Part shown: positions 1 to 7,203 of the stretch, piece after piece
Layout: each line of letters opens with the position of its first letter
Position numbering within the stretch: position 1 is the first letter of the stretch
From: an uncultured Clostridium sp.
GTDB lineage: Bacteria > Bacillota > Clostridia > Clostridiales > Clostridiaceae
Assembly (NCBI RefSeq): GCF_910588715.1
Contig: NZ_CAJURG010000010.1
Coordinates: 1 to 56,533 of the forward strand
Length of the DNA stretch: 56,533 nucleotides
Direction: 5' to 3'
Made by a program: the position numbers and the translations under genes
The notes under the pieces: model-generated
The model's input: the letters and a program-made list of their open reading frames with translations, nothing else
Told to the model about the DNA's origin: nothing
Databases searched by the model: none

Positions 1-1
1 A

Positions 2-139
2 GAATTACAAAATGAATATATTAAATTTATTGAACAAGTAGATAAATTAAAATTTAAAATGGAGAATAGTTTAAAAGAATTAGAAGATAACTTTAATTCA
101 TTAATGCAGAAAGCTTTTAAGGGAGAGTTATTTATTTAA
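2..139 (+). CDS. HsdS C-terminal end (partial, cut by window start)
   Basis: This reading frame is open from the window edge to a TAA and gives about 45 residues. They match the C-terminal conserved helix of type I restriction specificity subunits: ELQNEY, then VDKLKF, then NSLKELEDNF, then SLMQKAFKGEL. HsdS chooses the DNA target of the HsdM2S methylase and of the HsdR-containing nuclease. The start and both target-recognition domains lie upstream of the window. The same tail recurs at 975-1058 and near 2866-2939, which makes this the leading copy of a repeated hsdS locus. It is probably the expressed copy because its end is intact. Confidence 0.8.
   Translation, partial: ELQNEYIKFIEQVDKLKFKMENSLKELEDNFNSLMQKAFKGELFI
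57..109 (+). repeat. hsdS-tail direct repeat, copy 1
   Basis: A 53-bp direct repeat. Copy 2 is at 978-1030 (near identical) and a more diverged copy 3 is at 2890-2939. It codes for the C-terminal HsdS helix. Copies 1-2 flank the two-gene module, and copies 2-3 flank the recombinase plus the silent cassette. Confidence 0.85.
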
Positions 140-182
140 AAATGTAATAAAAATATAAAGTTTAATAGGAGTGGGATAATAA

Positions 183-416
183 ATGGGAATAGAGCAATAT
201 GATAAAATAATTAATAATACTAAAATTACATTAGATAAAAGTATCTTAGAAAAAATAACTGAATTTAAATATAAAGAGTTAGATGGTTATTATGTAATAG
301 AAGTCTATGTGAAATCCAATATAAAAGCAAAAGAAATGGGTGAAATTCTTACTAATATTGAAGAGTGTGCAAAAGAGTGTGGATTTAATATTTTAGTGGA
401 TTTCTTAAGAGGTTAA
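183..416 (+). CDS. Small protein of unknown function between hsdS copies
   Basis: A 77-residue protein that I do not recognise. It has mixed charge, no signal peptide and no membrane segment. A purine-rich AGGAGTGGG stretch lies about 8 bases before the ATG. The stop overlaps the region just before the next ATG at 418, so this gene and the following one are almost certainly translationally coupled. The pair sits between two copies of the HsdS C-terminal repeat, so it is either cargo of the locus or an accessory to the restriction system. A toxin-antitoxin type pair is possible by layout only; no diagnostic motif is visible. Confidence 0.6.
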   Translation: MGIEQYDKIINNTKITLDKSILEKITEFKYKELDGYYVIEVYVKSNIKAKEMGEILTNIEECAKECGFNILVDFLRG

Positions 417-417
417 A

Positions 418-951
418 ATGGAAAATTTAATTGATAGATTTACACTACAATGTAGAACAAATAAATCAGGAAAATTAAAAAAGTTCAAACCAAACTGTGT
501 AAATAAGGAGTTATATAAATTTTGGAAAGCAGATTCTAATGTAATTATTAGAGATGCCATATTAGCAAATAAAGCAGGATTATCATATCCACGTCAATTA
601 GAGATGATACATGGAGCATTAGAGAGAATACTTAAATCATATATTATTAAGGAATATGGAATAGAAATATTAGTTCATGAAACAAGAGTAATATATGATT
701 CAATTAAGTATGATTTTGAAGTAGAAATTGAAACAGATGATTATGATACTTTAAAACTATTAGATAATAACTTTATTTTATATAGATATCCTACAGCAAA
801 TCGATTTTATAATGAGGATATGATTGATTCAGCTTTTAAAACATTAATAAATTTAAATACTTTAATAGAAGAAGCTTTAAATTTAAGTAATAGAGCAAAA
901 ATAGTAATTAAAAAGGTTGAAGATGAGATAAGTGTTTCAAAAAATATATAA
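418..951 (+). CDS. Unknown 177-residue protein, coupled to the upstream small gene
   Basis: This protein begins one base after the stop of the 77-residue gene, a spacing typical of coupled pairs. It is soluble, Lys/Glu/Asn-rich and probably mostly helical at the two ends. A helical stretch around residues 55-85 (QLEMIHGALERILKSYI) loosely recalls the helical core of HEPN-type proteins. No RxxxxH catalytic motif is clear, so this is only a hint. I cannot assign a family. Its place between hsdS tails suggests a defence-related accessory or a passenger gene. Confidence 0.6.
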   Translation: MENLIDRFTLQCRTNKSGKLKKFKPNCVNKELYKFWKADSNVIIRDAILANKAGLSYPRQLEMIHGALERILKSYIIKEYGIEILVHETRVIYDSIKYDFEVEIETDDYDTLKLLDNNFILYRYPTANRFYNEDMIDSAFKTLINLNTLIEEALNLSNRAKIVIKKVEDEISVSKNI

Positions 952-974
952 TAAAATATTATATTAAGATGTAA

Positions 975-1058
975 ATTAAAATGGAGAATAGTTTAAAGGA
1001 ATTAGAAGATAACTTTAATTCTTTAATGCAAAGAGTATTTAAGGGAGAGTTAATTTAA
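975..1058 (+). pseudogene. hsdS C-terminal remnant
   Basis: From the ATG at 981 the frame encodes a 25-residue tail (MENSLKELEDNFNSLMQRVF, then KGELI) that matches the end of the hsdS at 2-139 almost exactly. Nothing upstream in this frame encodes a target-recognition domain, and a stop codon lies at 972-974. It is therefore a leftover of recombination or duplication rather than a gene. At the DNA level 978-1030 repeats 57-109 with only a few changes. Confidence 0.75.
978..1030 (+). repeat. hsdS-tail direct repeat, copy 2
   Basis: It differs from copy 1 (57-109) at only a few positions. It separates the two-gene module from the recombinase. Confidence 0.85.
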
Positions 1059-1090
1059 TAATAATTAAAAATAAATTTTAAAAAATGACT

Positions 1091-1137
1091 ATTGAACTAT
1101 AGTTCAATAGGGGGATATTAAACTATAGTTCAATATT
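1091..1137. repeat. Perfect 18-bp palindrome plus a second partial copy
   Basis: ATTGAACTATAGTTCAAT at 1091-1108 equals its own reverse complement. The sequence AACTATAGTTCAAT recurs at 1121-1134. The two cores are about 29 bp apart, roughly three helical turns, in the gap before the recombinase gene. They could be an operator pair or recombinase arm/core sites. Confidence 0.6.
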
Positions 1138-1180
1138 GAAATTTTAATTGATTAATTTAAGAGTTTAAATAATTTATAAA

Positions 1181-1215
1181 GGCTAAATATTCGATATGAA
1201 TATTTAGTCTTTTTC
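1181..1215 (+). terminator. Intrinsic terminator
   Basis: A 12-bp stem (GGCTAAATATTC pairing with GAATATTTAGTC, one G-T pair) with a 5-base loop is followed by a run of T. It would close any transcript from the hsdS and two-gene module. Confidence 0.75.
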
Positions 1216-1357
1216 TTATAAATATAACTATTAAAATAAATAATTTTTTAGTGGAAATAGAATTAAAGGTATATAAGGAATATGTTAAAAGGAATATGAG
1301 TAAAAGGGGCGTAAGTAAATATTATATTTATAATATTTAAAAGAGAGGTATATTTAA

Positions 1358-2338
1358 ATGATAGAAGTTATTAATAAAATAGAAAAGGAAATGATTGAAT
1401 TACTTGATAGTGAACAAATGAAAAAGCTACATGAAATATTAATAAATAATTTAAGTGGTTTATCAATCTATAAAGAAAAGGGTGAAAAGAATAAATTAAA
1501 ATTAAATTATTGTGATAAATTTATATGTGCTAAAAGTATAGAGGGCTGTTCTAGCAAATCAATAAAATACTACAAATCTACAATAGAAAATATGTTAAAC
1601 AAAATAAATAAATCTATTAAAGATATAAAAACAGAAGATTTAAGATGGTATCTAGCTGAATATAGCTTAAATCATAAATGTAGCAATGTTACTATTGATA
1701 ATATTAGACGTATTATTTCAAGCTTTTTTTCATGGTTAGAGGAAGAAGATTATATTCTTAAGAGTCCAGCAAGACGTATTCGTAAAATAAAAACTGAAAA
1801 AGTAGTTAAGGAAACATATAGTGATGAAAATATAGAAATATTGCGTGATAACTGTATAGAAATAAGAGATTTAGCTATTATTGATTTACTTAATTCTACT
1901 GGAATGCGTGTAGGTGAATTAGTTAAATTAAATATTTCAGATATAAATTTTAATGAAAGAGAATGTATTGTCATTGGAAAGGGAAATAAGCAAAGAAAGG
2001 TTTATTTTGATGCAAAAGCAAAGATTCATTTACAAAATTATTTAAGTACTAGAACTGATAATAATGATGCTTTATTTGTTTCTTTACTAAAGCCTTATAA
2101 TAGATTACAAATTAGCGGTGTTGAAATTAGGCTTAGACAATTAGGAAAAAAATTAAATATAAATAAAGTTCATCCCCATAAATTTCGAAGAACATTAGCC
2201 ACAAGAGCTATTGATAAGGGAATGCCTATAGAGCAAGTTCAACAACTTTTAGGTCATACAAAAATAGATACAACATTACAGTATGCTATGGTTAATCAAA
2301 TAAATGTTAAAAATTCACATAGAAGGTTTGTTGGATAG
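1358..2338 (+). CDS. Tyrosine recombinase (XerC/D-like) in the hsdS locus
   Basis: A 326-residue phage-integrase family protein. The N-terminal half (about 60-150) is the SAM-like core-binding domain. The C-terminal half has the catalytic set: Arg in GMRVGEL, HPHKFRRT (H-x-x-R), the His of LLGHTKID and the Tyr of TTLQYA. ATG follows an AAAGAGAGG site by 8-9 bases. It is followed without a gap by a silent hsdS half-gene and preceded by an hsdS tail. Integrases next to hsdS are known to shuffle specificity cassettes in several Firmicutes and Bacteroidetes. All hsdS pieces visible here are in direct orientation, so deletion, duplication or exchange with sequence upstream of the window is more likely than simple inversion within it. 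Confidence 0.9.
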   Translation: MIEVINKIEKEMIELLDSEQMKKLHEILINNLSGLSIYKEKGEKNKLKLNYCDKFICAKSIEGCSSKSIKYYKSTIENMLNKINKSIKDIKTEDLRWYLAEYSLNHKCSNVTIDNIRRIISSFFSWLEEEDYILKSPARRIRKIKTEKVVKETYSDENIEILRDNCIEIRDLAIIDLLNSTGMRVGELVKLNISDINFNERECIVIGKGNKQRKVYFDAKAKIHLQNYLSTRTDNNDALFVSLLKPYNRLQISGVEIRLRQLGKKLNINKVHPHKFRRTLATRAIDKGMPIEQVQQLLGHTKIDTTLQYAMVNQINVKNSHRRFVG

Positions 2339-2340
2339 TT

Positions 2341-2934
2341 AAATCACAATTTATTGAGATGTTTGGTGATCCAATTACTAATCCAAAGAGATGGAATACT
2401 TGCGAATTAAGGGAAGGAATAAAAGAAATAAAATATGGAACAAGTACACCTCCAGTTTTTTCGGAAGAAGGCGTGCCATTTGTTAGGGCTACTAATATAA
2501 AATTTGGTAGAATTATTGAAAATGATATGAAATATATTTCGGAACAGGAAAGCAAAAAATTTGAAAAATGTAAATTGGAGTTAGGTGATACTATTATAGT
2601 AAGAAGTGGAGCTAATACTGGAGATAATGCTTTTGTTTCAGAAGAATATGTAGGTGCATATGGAGGATATGATATTATAGTTAAATTAAATAAAAAAATA
2701 AACTATATATTTTTAAATGCTATTTTAAATTCTGTTTATAGAGAGATTATAATTGAACCATTAACAAGAAGAGCCGGTCAACCACATTTAAATTCAGGTC
2801 AAATACAATCTTTAGTAGTATTTATGCCACCAATAGAACTTCAAAATAAATTTGCGGACTTTGTTAAACGAGTTGATAAATTAAAATTTGAAATGAAGAA
2901 TAGTTTAAAAGAGTTAGAAGATAACTTTAATTGA
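2341..2934 (+). pseudogene. Silent hsdS half-gene (one target-recognition domain)
   Basis: The frame opens with the HsdS central conserved segment KSQFIEMFGDP, continues with a complete target-recognition domain (REGIKEIKYGTS to LNSGQIQSLVVFMPP) and ends in the conserved helix FVKRVDKLKFEMKNSLKELE. It stops at TGA where the other copies read TCA, so the last SLMQKAFKGEL segment is lost. The only in-frame ATG (2359) has no ribosome binding site and lies 20 bases after the recombinase stop. It therefore looks like a donor cassette rather than an expressed protein. About 198 codons compare with roughly 400 for a complete two-domain HsdS. Confidence 0.75.
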
Positions 2935-2939
2935 CTAAT
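2890..2939 (+). repeat. hsdS-tail direct repeat, copy 3 (diverged)
   Basis: The same segment as copies 1 and 2, but with a nonsense change (TCA to TGA) near 2933 and decay after it. Confidence 0.75.
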
Positions 2940-2993
2940 TTAATGTCCTAAATAAAAAATTATATGAAAGATGAAAATAATTAGGAGAATAAA

Positions 2994-3050
2994 ATGACAA
3001 AAATATTATATTATTTGAATAAAATAAAAACCATACTTATTAAAAGATAA
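2994..3050 (+). CDS. Possible 18-residue peptide or gene remnant
   Basis: ATG follows TTAGGAGAATAAA, a good clostridial ribosome binding site, and the frame runs for 18 residues (MTKILYYLNKIKTILIKR) to TAA. The end overlaps a hairpin. It may be the remnant of a gene lost by recombination in this locus; a real peptide cannot be excluded. Confidence 0.25.
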   Translation: MTKILYYLNKIKTILIKR

Positions 3051-3072
3051 TTTTTAAAAGGATGGTTTTTTA
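3029..3072. terminator. Bidirectional terminator-like hairpin
   Basis: AAAACCAT pairs with ATGGTTTT, with T-runs on both strands. It lies at the 3' end of the minus-strand lipoprotein gene and would also stop rightward transcription from the hsdS locus. Confidence 0.5.
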
Positions 3073-3076
3073 AACT

Positions 3077-3496
3077 TTAATTAACTGGGAAATAGTCTGA
3101 GAATGCTGGGTCATAAAAAAATAATCCACCTGTTTCTTCTGAAACAAAAAAGTGGCCGATTTTTTCTTCACCGTTATTACGAGCAGGATTATATATAAGA
3201 GCATCAATAGAATATCCTTTAATTTGATTTTGTTTTATATTTTCAATACCCAATGAACGGAAAAATACTTCGTGTTCTCCACCCCTAAGATTTTCTTGGA
3301 TATTTTTTAATTTATTAGAATATTCAACAATATTAAATGCCTGTTCTAAGGTTACTATATTTGAAGTTGATTCAGAAGTTGTTATATTGCTTTCATTGAA
3401 ATTATTATTTGAATTTTCATCACTACAACCATAAATACTAAACAATAAAATTAATAAAATACCAACAAAACTAATAGATTTTTTAAACTTAATCAT
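3077..3496 (-). CDS. Small lipoprotein of unknown function
   Basis: A 139-residue protein. It has a lipoprotein signal peptide: MIKFKK, a hydrophobic stretch and a lipobox-like SIYGC with Cys24. A Ser/Asn/Thr-rich linker follows, then a compact domain of about 90 residues with YSNKLKNIQENLRGGEHEVFF and GYSIDALIYNPARNNGEEKI. I do not recognise the family. AGGAGG precedes the ATG on the minus strand. It is the only minus-strand gene in the restriction island and separates the hsdS cassettes from hsdR. Confidence 0.75.
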   Translation of the reverse strand: MIKFKKSISFVGILLILLFSIYGCSDENSNNNFNESNITTSESTSNIVTLEQAFNIVEYSNKLKNIQENLRGGEHEVFFRSLGIENIKQNQIKGYSIDALIYNPARNNGEEKIGHFFVSEETGGLFFYDPAFSDYFPVN

Positions 3497-3578
3497 TTAA
3501 ATCCTCCTTGATTATTTATTAGAACACAATTAATTATATGACATAATATAAATTAAATATAACAATTTAATTTATTAA

Positions 3579-3631
3579 GTTTTTAGTATTTTTATGTATT
3601 AAATAGTTTAATACATAAAAATACTAAAAAC
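3579..3631. repeat. Perfect 25-bp inverted repeat, 3-base spacer, in the hsdR promoter
   Basis: The left arm 3579-3603 (starts GTTTTTAGTATTTTTATG) and the right arm 3607-3631 are exact reverse complements around TAG. The right arm ends 4 bases before a TATAAT at 3636-3641, so the -35 region of hsdR lies inside it. No T-run follows, so it is not an ordinary terminator. An operator or a transcriptional block are both possible. Confidence 0.85.
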
Positions 3632-3678
3632 ATGTTATAATCAAATTGATAAAAATATAAGGTATTAAGGAGATTGAA

Positions 3679-6600
3679 ATGTCGGGGAATTTTAGTTTTT
3701 TAAGAGAAAATGATATATTTAAAAGTTTTTATAATGCTTGTGTGGAAGCAGAAAAAAGCATTTTAGTAAGCCCTGCAACTTGTGCAATTCTTACAAGAAG
3801 AGCATTAGAGCTTTCTGTTAAATGGGTATATAGTTTTGATGAAAGTTTATATGCTCCTTATCAAGATAATTTATCAAGTTTAATACATGATAATAATTTT
3901 ATTGAAACAATAGATTCTAAGTTATTGCCACTTATTAAATATATAGTTAAGCTTGGTAATGTTGCAGTACATACAAATGCAAATATTAAAAGAGAAGAGG
4001 CTATACTTGCTCTTCATAATCTTCATCAATTTGTTTCATGGATTGATTATTGTTATGGAGATTATAAGGCAGAGCCTTTTAATGAAGAAATATTAATGCA
4101 TGGAGAAGAAAAGAGAACTAGACCAGAGGAACTTAAAGATCTTTATGAAAAGTTAAGCTCAAAAGATAAAAAGCTTGAAGAAATGATAAAGCAAAATGAA
4201 GAATTAAGAAAGCAACTTACGGAAAAGAAAAATATTAATTCTAAAAATTATGATTTTAGTATAGATGAAATAAGTGAATTTGAAACTAGAAAAAGATATA
4301 TAGATATTGAACTTAAGCTTGCTGGATGGGAGTTTAATAATGATGTTATAGAAGAAGTTAAGGTTGAAGGAATGCCAAACAGTTCTGAAAGTGGTTTAGT
4401 TGATTATGTTTTATATGGTAGTAATGGAAAACCATTAGCTTTAGTTGAGGCAAAAAAAGCTAGTAAGGACCCTAGAGCTGGACAAGAACAAGCAAGATTA
4501 TACGCTGATTGCTTACAAAAGCAGTTTAATCAAAGACCGATAATATTTTATACTAATGGTTTTGAAACGTATATTTGGGATGATTATAACAATTATTCTC
4601 CAAGAAGGGTTTATGGATTATTTACAAAAGATGAGCTTCAACTTATGGTTGATAGAAGATTTGAAAAGAAAAGTTTTGTTGATATTAAAATAAATGATAA
4701 TATTTCAAATAGATATTATCAAAAAGAGGCAATAATTTCTGTGTGTGATTCTTTAAGTAAAAATCAAAGAAAAATGCTTCTTGTAATGGCTACAGGTTCT
4801 GGTAAGACAAGAACAGCAATATCAATAGTGGATATACTTACAAAGCATAATTGGGTAAAAAATATTTTATTTTTAGCAGATAGAAAGGCGCTAGTTAAAC
4901 AAGCCAAAAAGAATTTCTCTAAGCTTATGCCTAATTTATCATTATGTAACTTATTAGATAATAAAGATAATCCAGAACAGGCAAGAATGATATTTTCAAC
5001 TTATCCTACAATGTTAAATGCAATAGATGATACTAAAACAAAGGATGGTAAAAAGTTATTTACTCCAGCTCACTTTGATTTAATTATTGTAGATGAATCT
5101 CATAGAAGTATTTATCAAAAATATAAATCTATTTTTGAATATTTTGATTCTTTATTATTAGGTCTTACAGCAACACCAAAGGATGGAATTGATAAAAACA
5201 CTTATAGTATATTTGATTTAGAAAATCGTGTTCCTACATTTGCATATGAATTTGAAAATGCTGTTGAAGATAATTATTTAGTTGATTATAAAACAATAGA
5301 AATTAAGTCTAAATTAATGGAATCTGGAATTAATTATGATGATTTATCAGAAGAAGATAAAGAACAATTTGAGGAAACATTTGATGATGATGAAAATATA
5401 GGAAAAGAAATTTCTAGTACTGCTATAAATGAATGGTTATTTAATTCAAATACTATAGATTTAGTTTTAAACAAGCTTATGGAGGATGGTTTAAAGATTG
5501 AAGGTGGAGATAAGATAGGTAAAACTATTATATTTGCTAAAAATATTAATCATGCTAAGGCTATAGTAGAAAGATTTAATAAAATTTATCCAGAGTTTGG
5601 AGGTAATTTTGCAAAGGTAATTGCTAATGGAATTGAGTATGTTGATGCAGTTATTGATGACTTTTCAGCAAAGGACAAGTTACCGCAAATAGCTGTATCT
5701 GTAGATATGCTTGATACAGGAATAGATATTCCTGAAATATTAAATCTTGTTTTCTTTAAGAAGGTAAGAAGTAAATCAAAGTTCTGGCAAATGATAGGTA
5801 GGGGAACTAGATTATGTCCAGATTTATTAGGAATAGGACAAGATAAAGAACAGTTTTTAATATTTGATTTTTGTAATAACTTTGAATTTTTCAGGGAAAA
5901 CCCAAAGGGGTTTGATGGAGTATTAAGTGAATCTTTAACTGAAAAAATATTTAATAAGAAGATTGACCTTATAAAGGAATTACAAGATATTAAATATGAT
6001 TATGAAGATTATAAGACGTATAGAAAAGAATTATTAGAAGATGTAATATCTAATATTAAGGCTTTAAATGAAGATAATTTTAGAGTTAGAATGAATTTAA
6101 AGTCTGTTCATAAGTATAAAGATAAAGATATATGGAATGGATTAGGCGATCTTGATTTAAGTGAAATAAAACAAAATATTTCACCATTAATAAATTCTAT
6201 TAAAGATGATGAAGTTGCAAAAAGATTTGATTTATTAATGTATACAATTGAATTTGCTAAACTTCAGGGATTAAATACTAATAGAGCAATAAAAAATGTT
6301 ATTCAAACAGCTAATGATCTTTCGAGGCTTGGAACTATTCCACAAATTCAAGAAAATAAATATATAATTGAAAAAGTTAAAACTGAAGAGTTTTGGGTAG
6401 ATATTGATATTCTTGAATTAGAAGAAGTTCGTAATTGTTTGAGAGATTTATTAAAATATATACAAAAAGAAAATCAAACTATTTATTATTCAAATTTTGA
6501 CGATTTTATTGTTGCAGAAGAATCTAATGAAGCCATGTATAATACAAATGATCTTAAAAACTATAGAAAAAAAGTTGAACATTATTTAAATTCTCATAAA

Positions 6601-7020
6601 GATGATTTAGCAATATTTAAACTTAGAAATAATAAAAGGTTAACAAAACAAGATATAGACACATTAGAAAATTTAATGTGGAGTGAGTTAGGAACAAATT
6701 CTGATTATGAAAAAGAGTTTGGAAATATGCCAGTAGCAAAACTTGTAAGAAAATTAGTTGGATTAGACAGACAAGCAGCTAATGAGGCTTTTTCTGAATT
6801 TTTAAATAATGAAAATTTAAATATAAATCAGATACATTTTGTTAAATTGATAATTGATTATGTAGTAACTAATGGATTTATTGAAGATAATAAAATTCTT
6901 CAAGAAGATCCATTTAGAACACTAGGAAGTATAACCACATTATTTAAAGATAATATGGAATATGCAAGAGGTATAATTAAAGTTATTAATGATTTAAAAG
7001 TTAATACTGAAATAATATAA
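3679..7020 (+). CDS. hsdR: Type I restriction enzyme, HsdR (R) subunit
   Basis: A 1113-residue motor and nuclease subunit that translocates DNA and cuts it when HsdM2S finds unmodified sites. An N-terminal DUF4145-like domain (about 1-130) is followed by a coiled linker. The PD-(D/E)xK nuclease has Asp in GLVDYVLYG (about 241) and EAKK (about 257). The SF2 helicase follows: Walker A ATGSGKT (about 371-377), DESH (about 472), LTATP (about 496) and motif VI QMIGRGTRL (about 703). A helical C-terminal part is of the EcoEI_R type. Length fits the family. AGGAG lies before the ATG. Here hsdR is separated from the hsdS pieces by the recombinase and a lipoprotein, and it has its own TATAAT box. Confidence 0.95.
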   Translation: MSGNFSFLRENDIFKSFYNACVEAEKSILVSPATCAILTRRALELSVKWVYSFDESLYAPYQDNLSSLIHDNNFIETIDSKLLPLIKYIVKLGNVAVHTNANIKREEAILALHNLHQFVSWIDYCYGDYKAEPFNEEILMHGEEKRTRPEELKDLYEKLSSKDKKLEEMIKQNEELRKQLTEKKNINSKNYDFSIDEISEFETRKRYIDIELKLAGWEFNNDVIEEVKVEGMPNSSESGLVDYVLYGSNGKPLALVEAKKASKDPRAGQEQARLYADCLQKQFNQRPIIFYTNGFETYIWDDYNNYSPRRVYGLFTKDELQLMVDRRFEKKSFVDIKINDNISNRYYQKEAIISVCDSLSKNQRKMLLVMATGSGKTRTAISIVDILTKHNWVKNILFLADRKALVKQAKKNFSKLMPNLSLCNLLDNKDNPEQARMIFSTYPTMLNAIDDTKTKDGKKLFTPAHFDLIIVDESHRSIYQKYKSIFEYFDSLLLGLTATPKDGIDKNTYSIFDLENRVPTFAYEFENAVEDNYLVDYKTIEIKSKLMESGINYDDLSEEDKEQFEETFDDDENIGKEISSTAINEWLFNSNTIDLVLNKLMEDGLKIEGGDKIGKTIIFAKNINHAKAIVERFNKIYPEFGGNFAKVIANGIEYVDAVIDDFSAKDKLPQIAVSVDMLDTGIDIPEILNLVFFKKVRSKSKFWQMIGRGTRLCPDLLGIGQDKEQFLIFDFCNNFEFFRENPKGFDGVLSESLTEKIFNKKIDLIKELQDIKYDYEDYKTYRKELLEDVISNIKALNEDNFRVRMNLKSVHKYKDKDIWNGLGDLDLSEIKQNISPLINSIKDDEVAKRFDLLMYTIEFAKLQGLNTNRAIKNVIQTANDLSRLGTIPQIQENKYIIEKVKTEEFWVDIDILELEEVRNCLRDLLKYIQKENQTIYYSNFDDFIVAEESNEAMYNTNDLKNYRKKVEHYLNSHKDDLAIFKLRNNKRLTKQDIDTLENLMWSELGTNSDYEKEFGNMPVAKLVRKLVGLDRQAANEAFSEFLNNENLNINQIHFVKLIIDYVVTNGFIEDNKILQEDPFRTLGSITTLFKDNMEYARGIIKVINDLKVNTEII

Positions 7021-7030
7021 TAAATGTGAT

Positions 7031-7080
7031 GAGCTATAACATATTGAAATTTTTTAATTAAATATGTTATAGCTTGTTTT
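7031..7080 (+). terminator. hsdR terminator; dispersed palindrome copy A
   Basis: A 13-bp stem AGCTATAACATAT / ATATGTTATAGCT followed by TTGTTTTATT. It belongs to a family of similar palindromes (copies B to F) in other intergenic gaps of the window. Confidence 0.8.
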
Positions 7081-7100
7081 ATTATATAATAAAAAAACTA

Positions 7101-7128
7101 TTGCAAATAATAACAAAAAGAATATAAT
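7101..7128 (+). promoter_or_regulatory. copAZ promoter
   Basis: TTGCAA (7101-7106), 16-base spacer, TATAAT (7123-7128). The expected start site falls at the C/G-rich operator just downstream. Confidence 0.7.
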
Positions 7129-7134
7129 AATCAT

Positions 7135-7157
7135 ATACCCCCCCACCTAGGGGGCGT
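7135..7157. promoter_or_regulatory. CsoR-like copper operator
   Basis: ATACCCCCCC-ACCTA-GGGGGCGT is a C-run/G-run pseudopalindrome, striking in such AT-rich DNA. It resembles known CsoR sites at copZA promoters (TACCC...GGGTA type). It overlaps the predicted start of transcription, a repressing position. No csoR gene lies in the window. Confidence 0.7.
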
Positions 7158-7203
7158 GATTAATAAATTGTTTTTTAATAATGTATTAAAAGGAGTGATA
7201 AAG

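Larger units (their letters stand above)
951..1357. other. Gene-free stretch of about 400 bases
   Basis: It holds the hsdS tail remnant (975-1058), two copies of an ACTATAGTTCAAT motif centred near 1100 and 1126, an intrinsic terminator (1181-1215), and the leader of the recombinase gene with its ribosome binding site near 1343-1349. No convincing ORF is seen on either strand. Confidence 0.7.

Noticed and set aside
1358..2938. Integrated prophage or insertion sequence
   Set aside because: There is a recombinase but no transposase, no phage structural or replication genes and no terminal inverted repeats; the hsdS context explains it better.
7156..7203. Longer CopA with an N-terminal MINKLFFNNVLKGVI extension
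   Set aside because: The start lies inside the CsoR-like operator, has no ribosome binding site, and is at or before the predicted transcript start; the GTG at 7204 has a good site.
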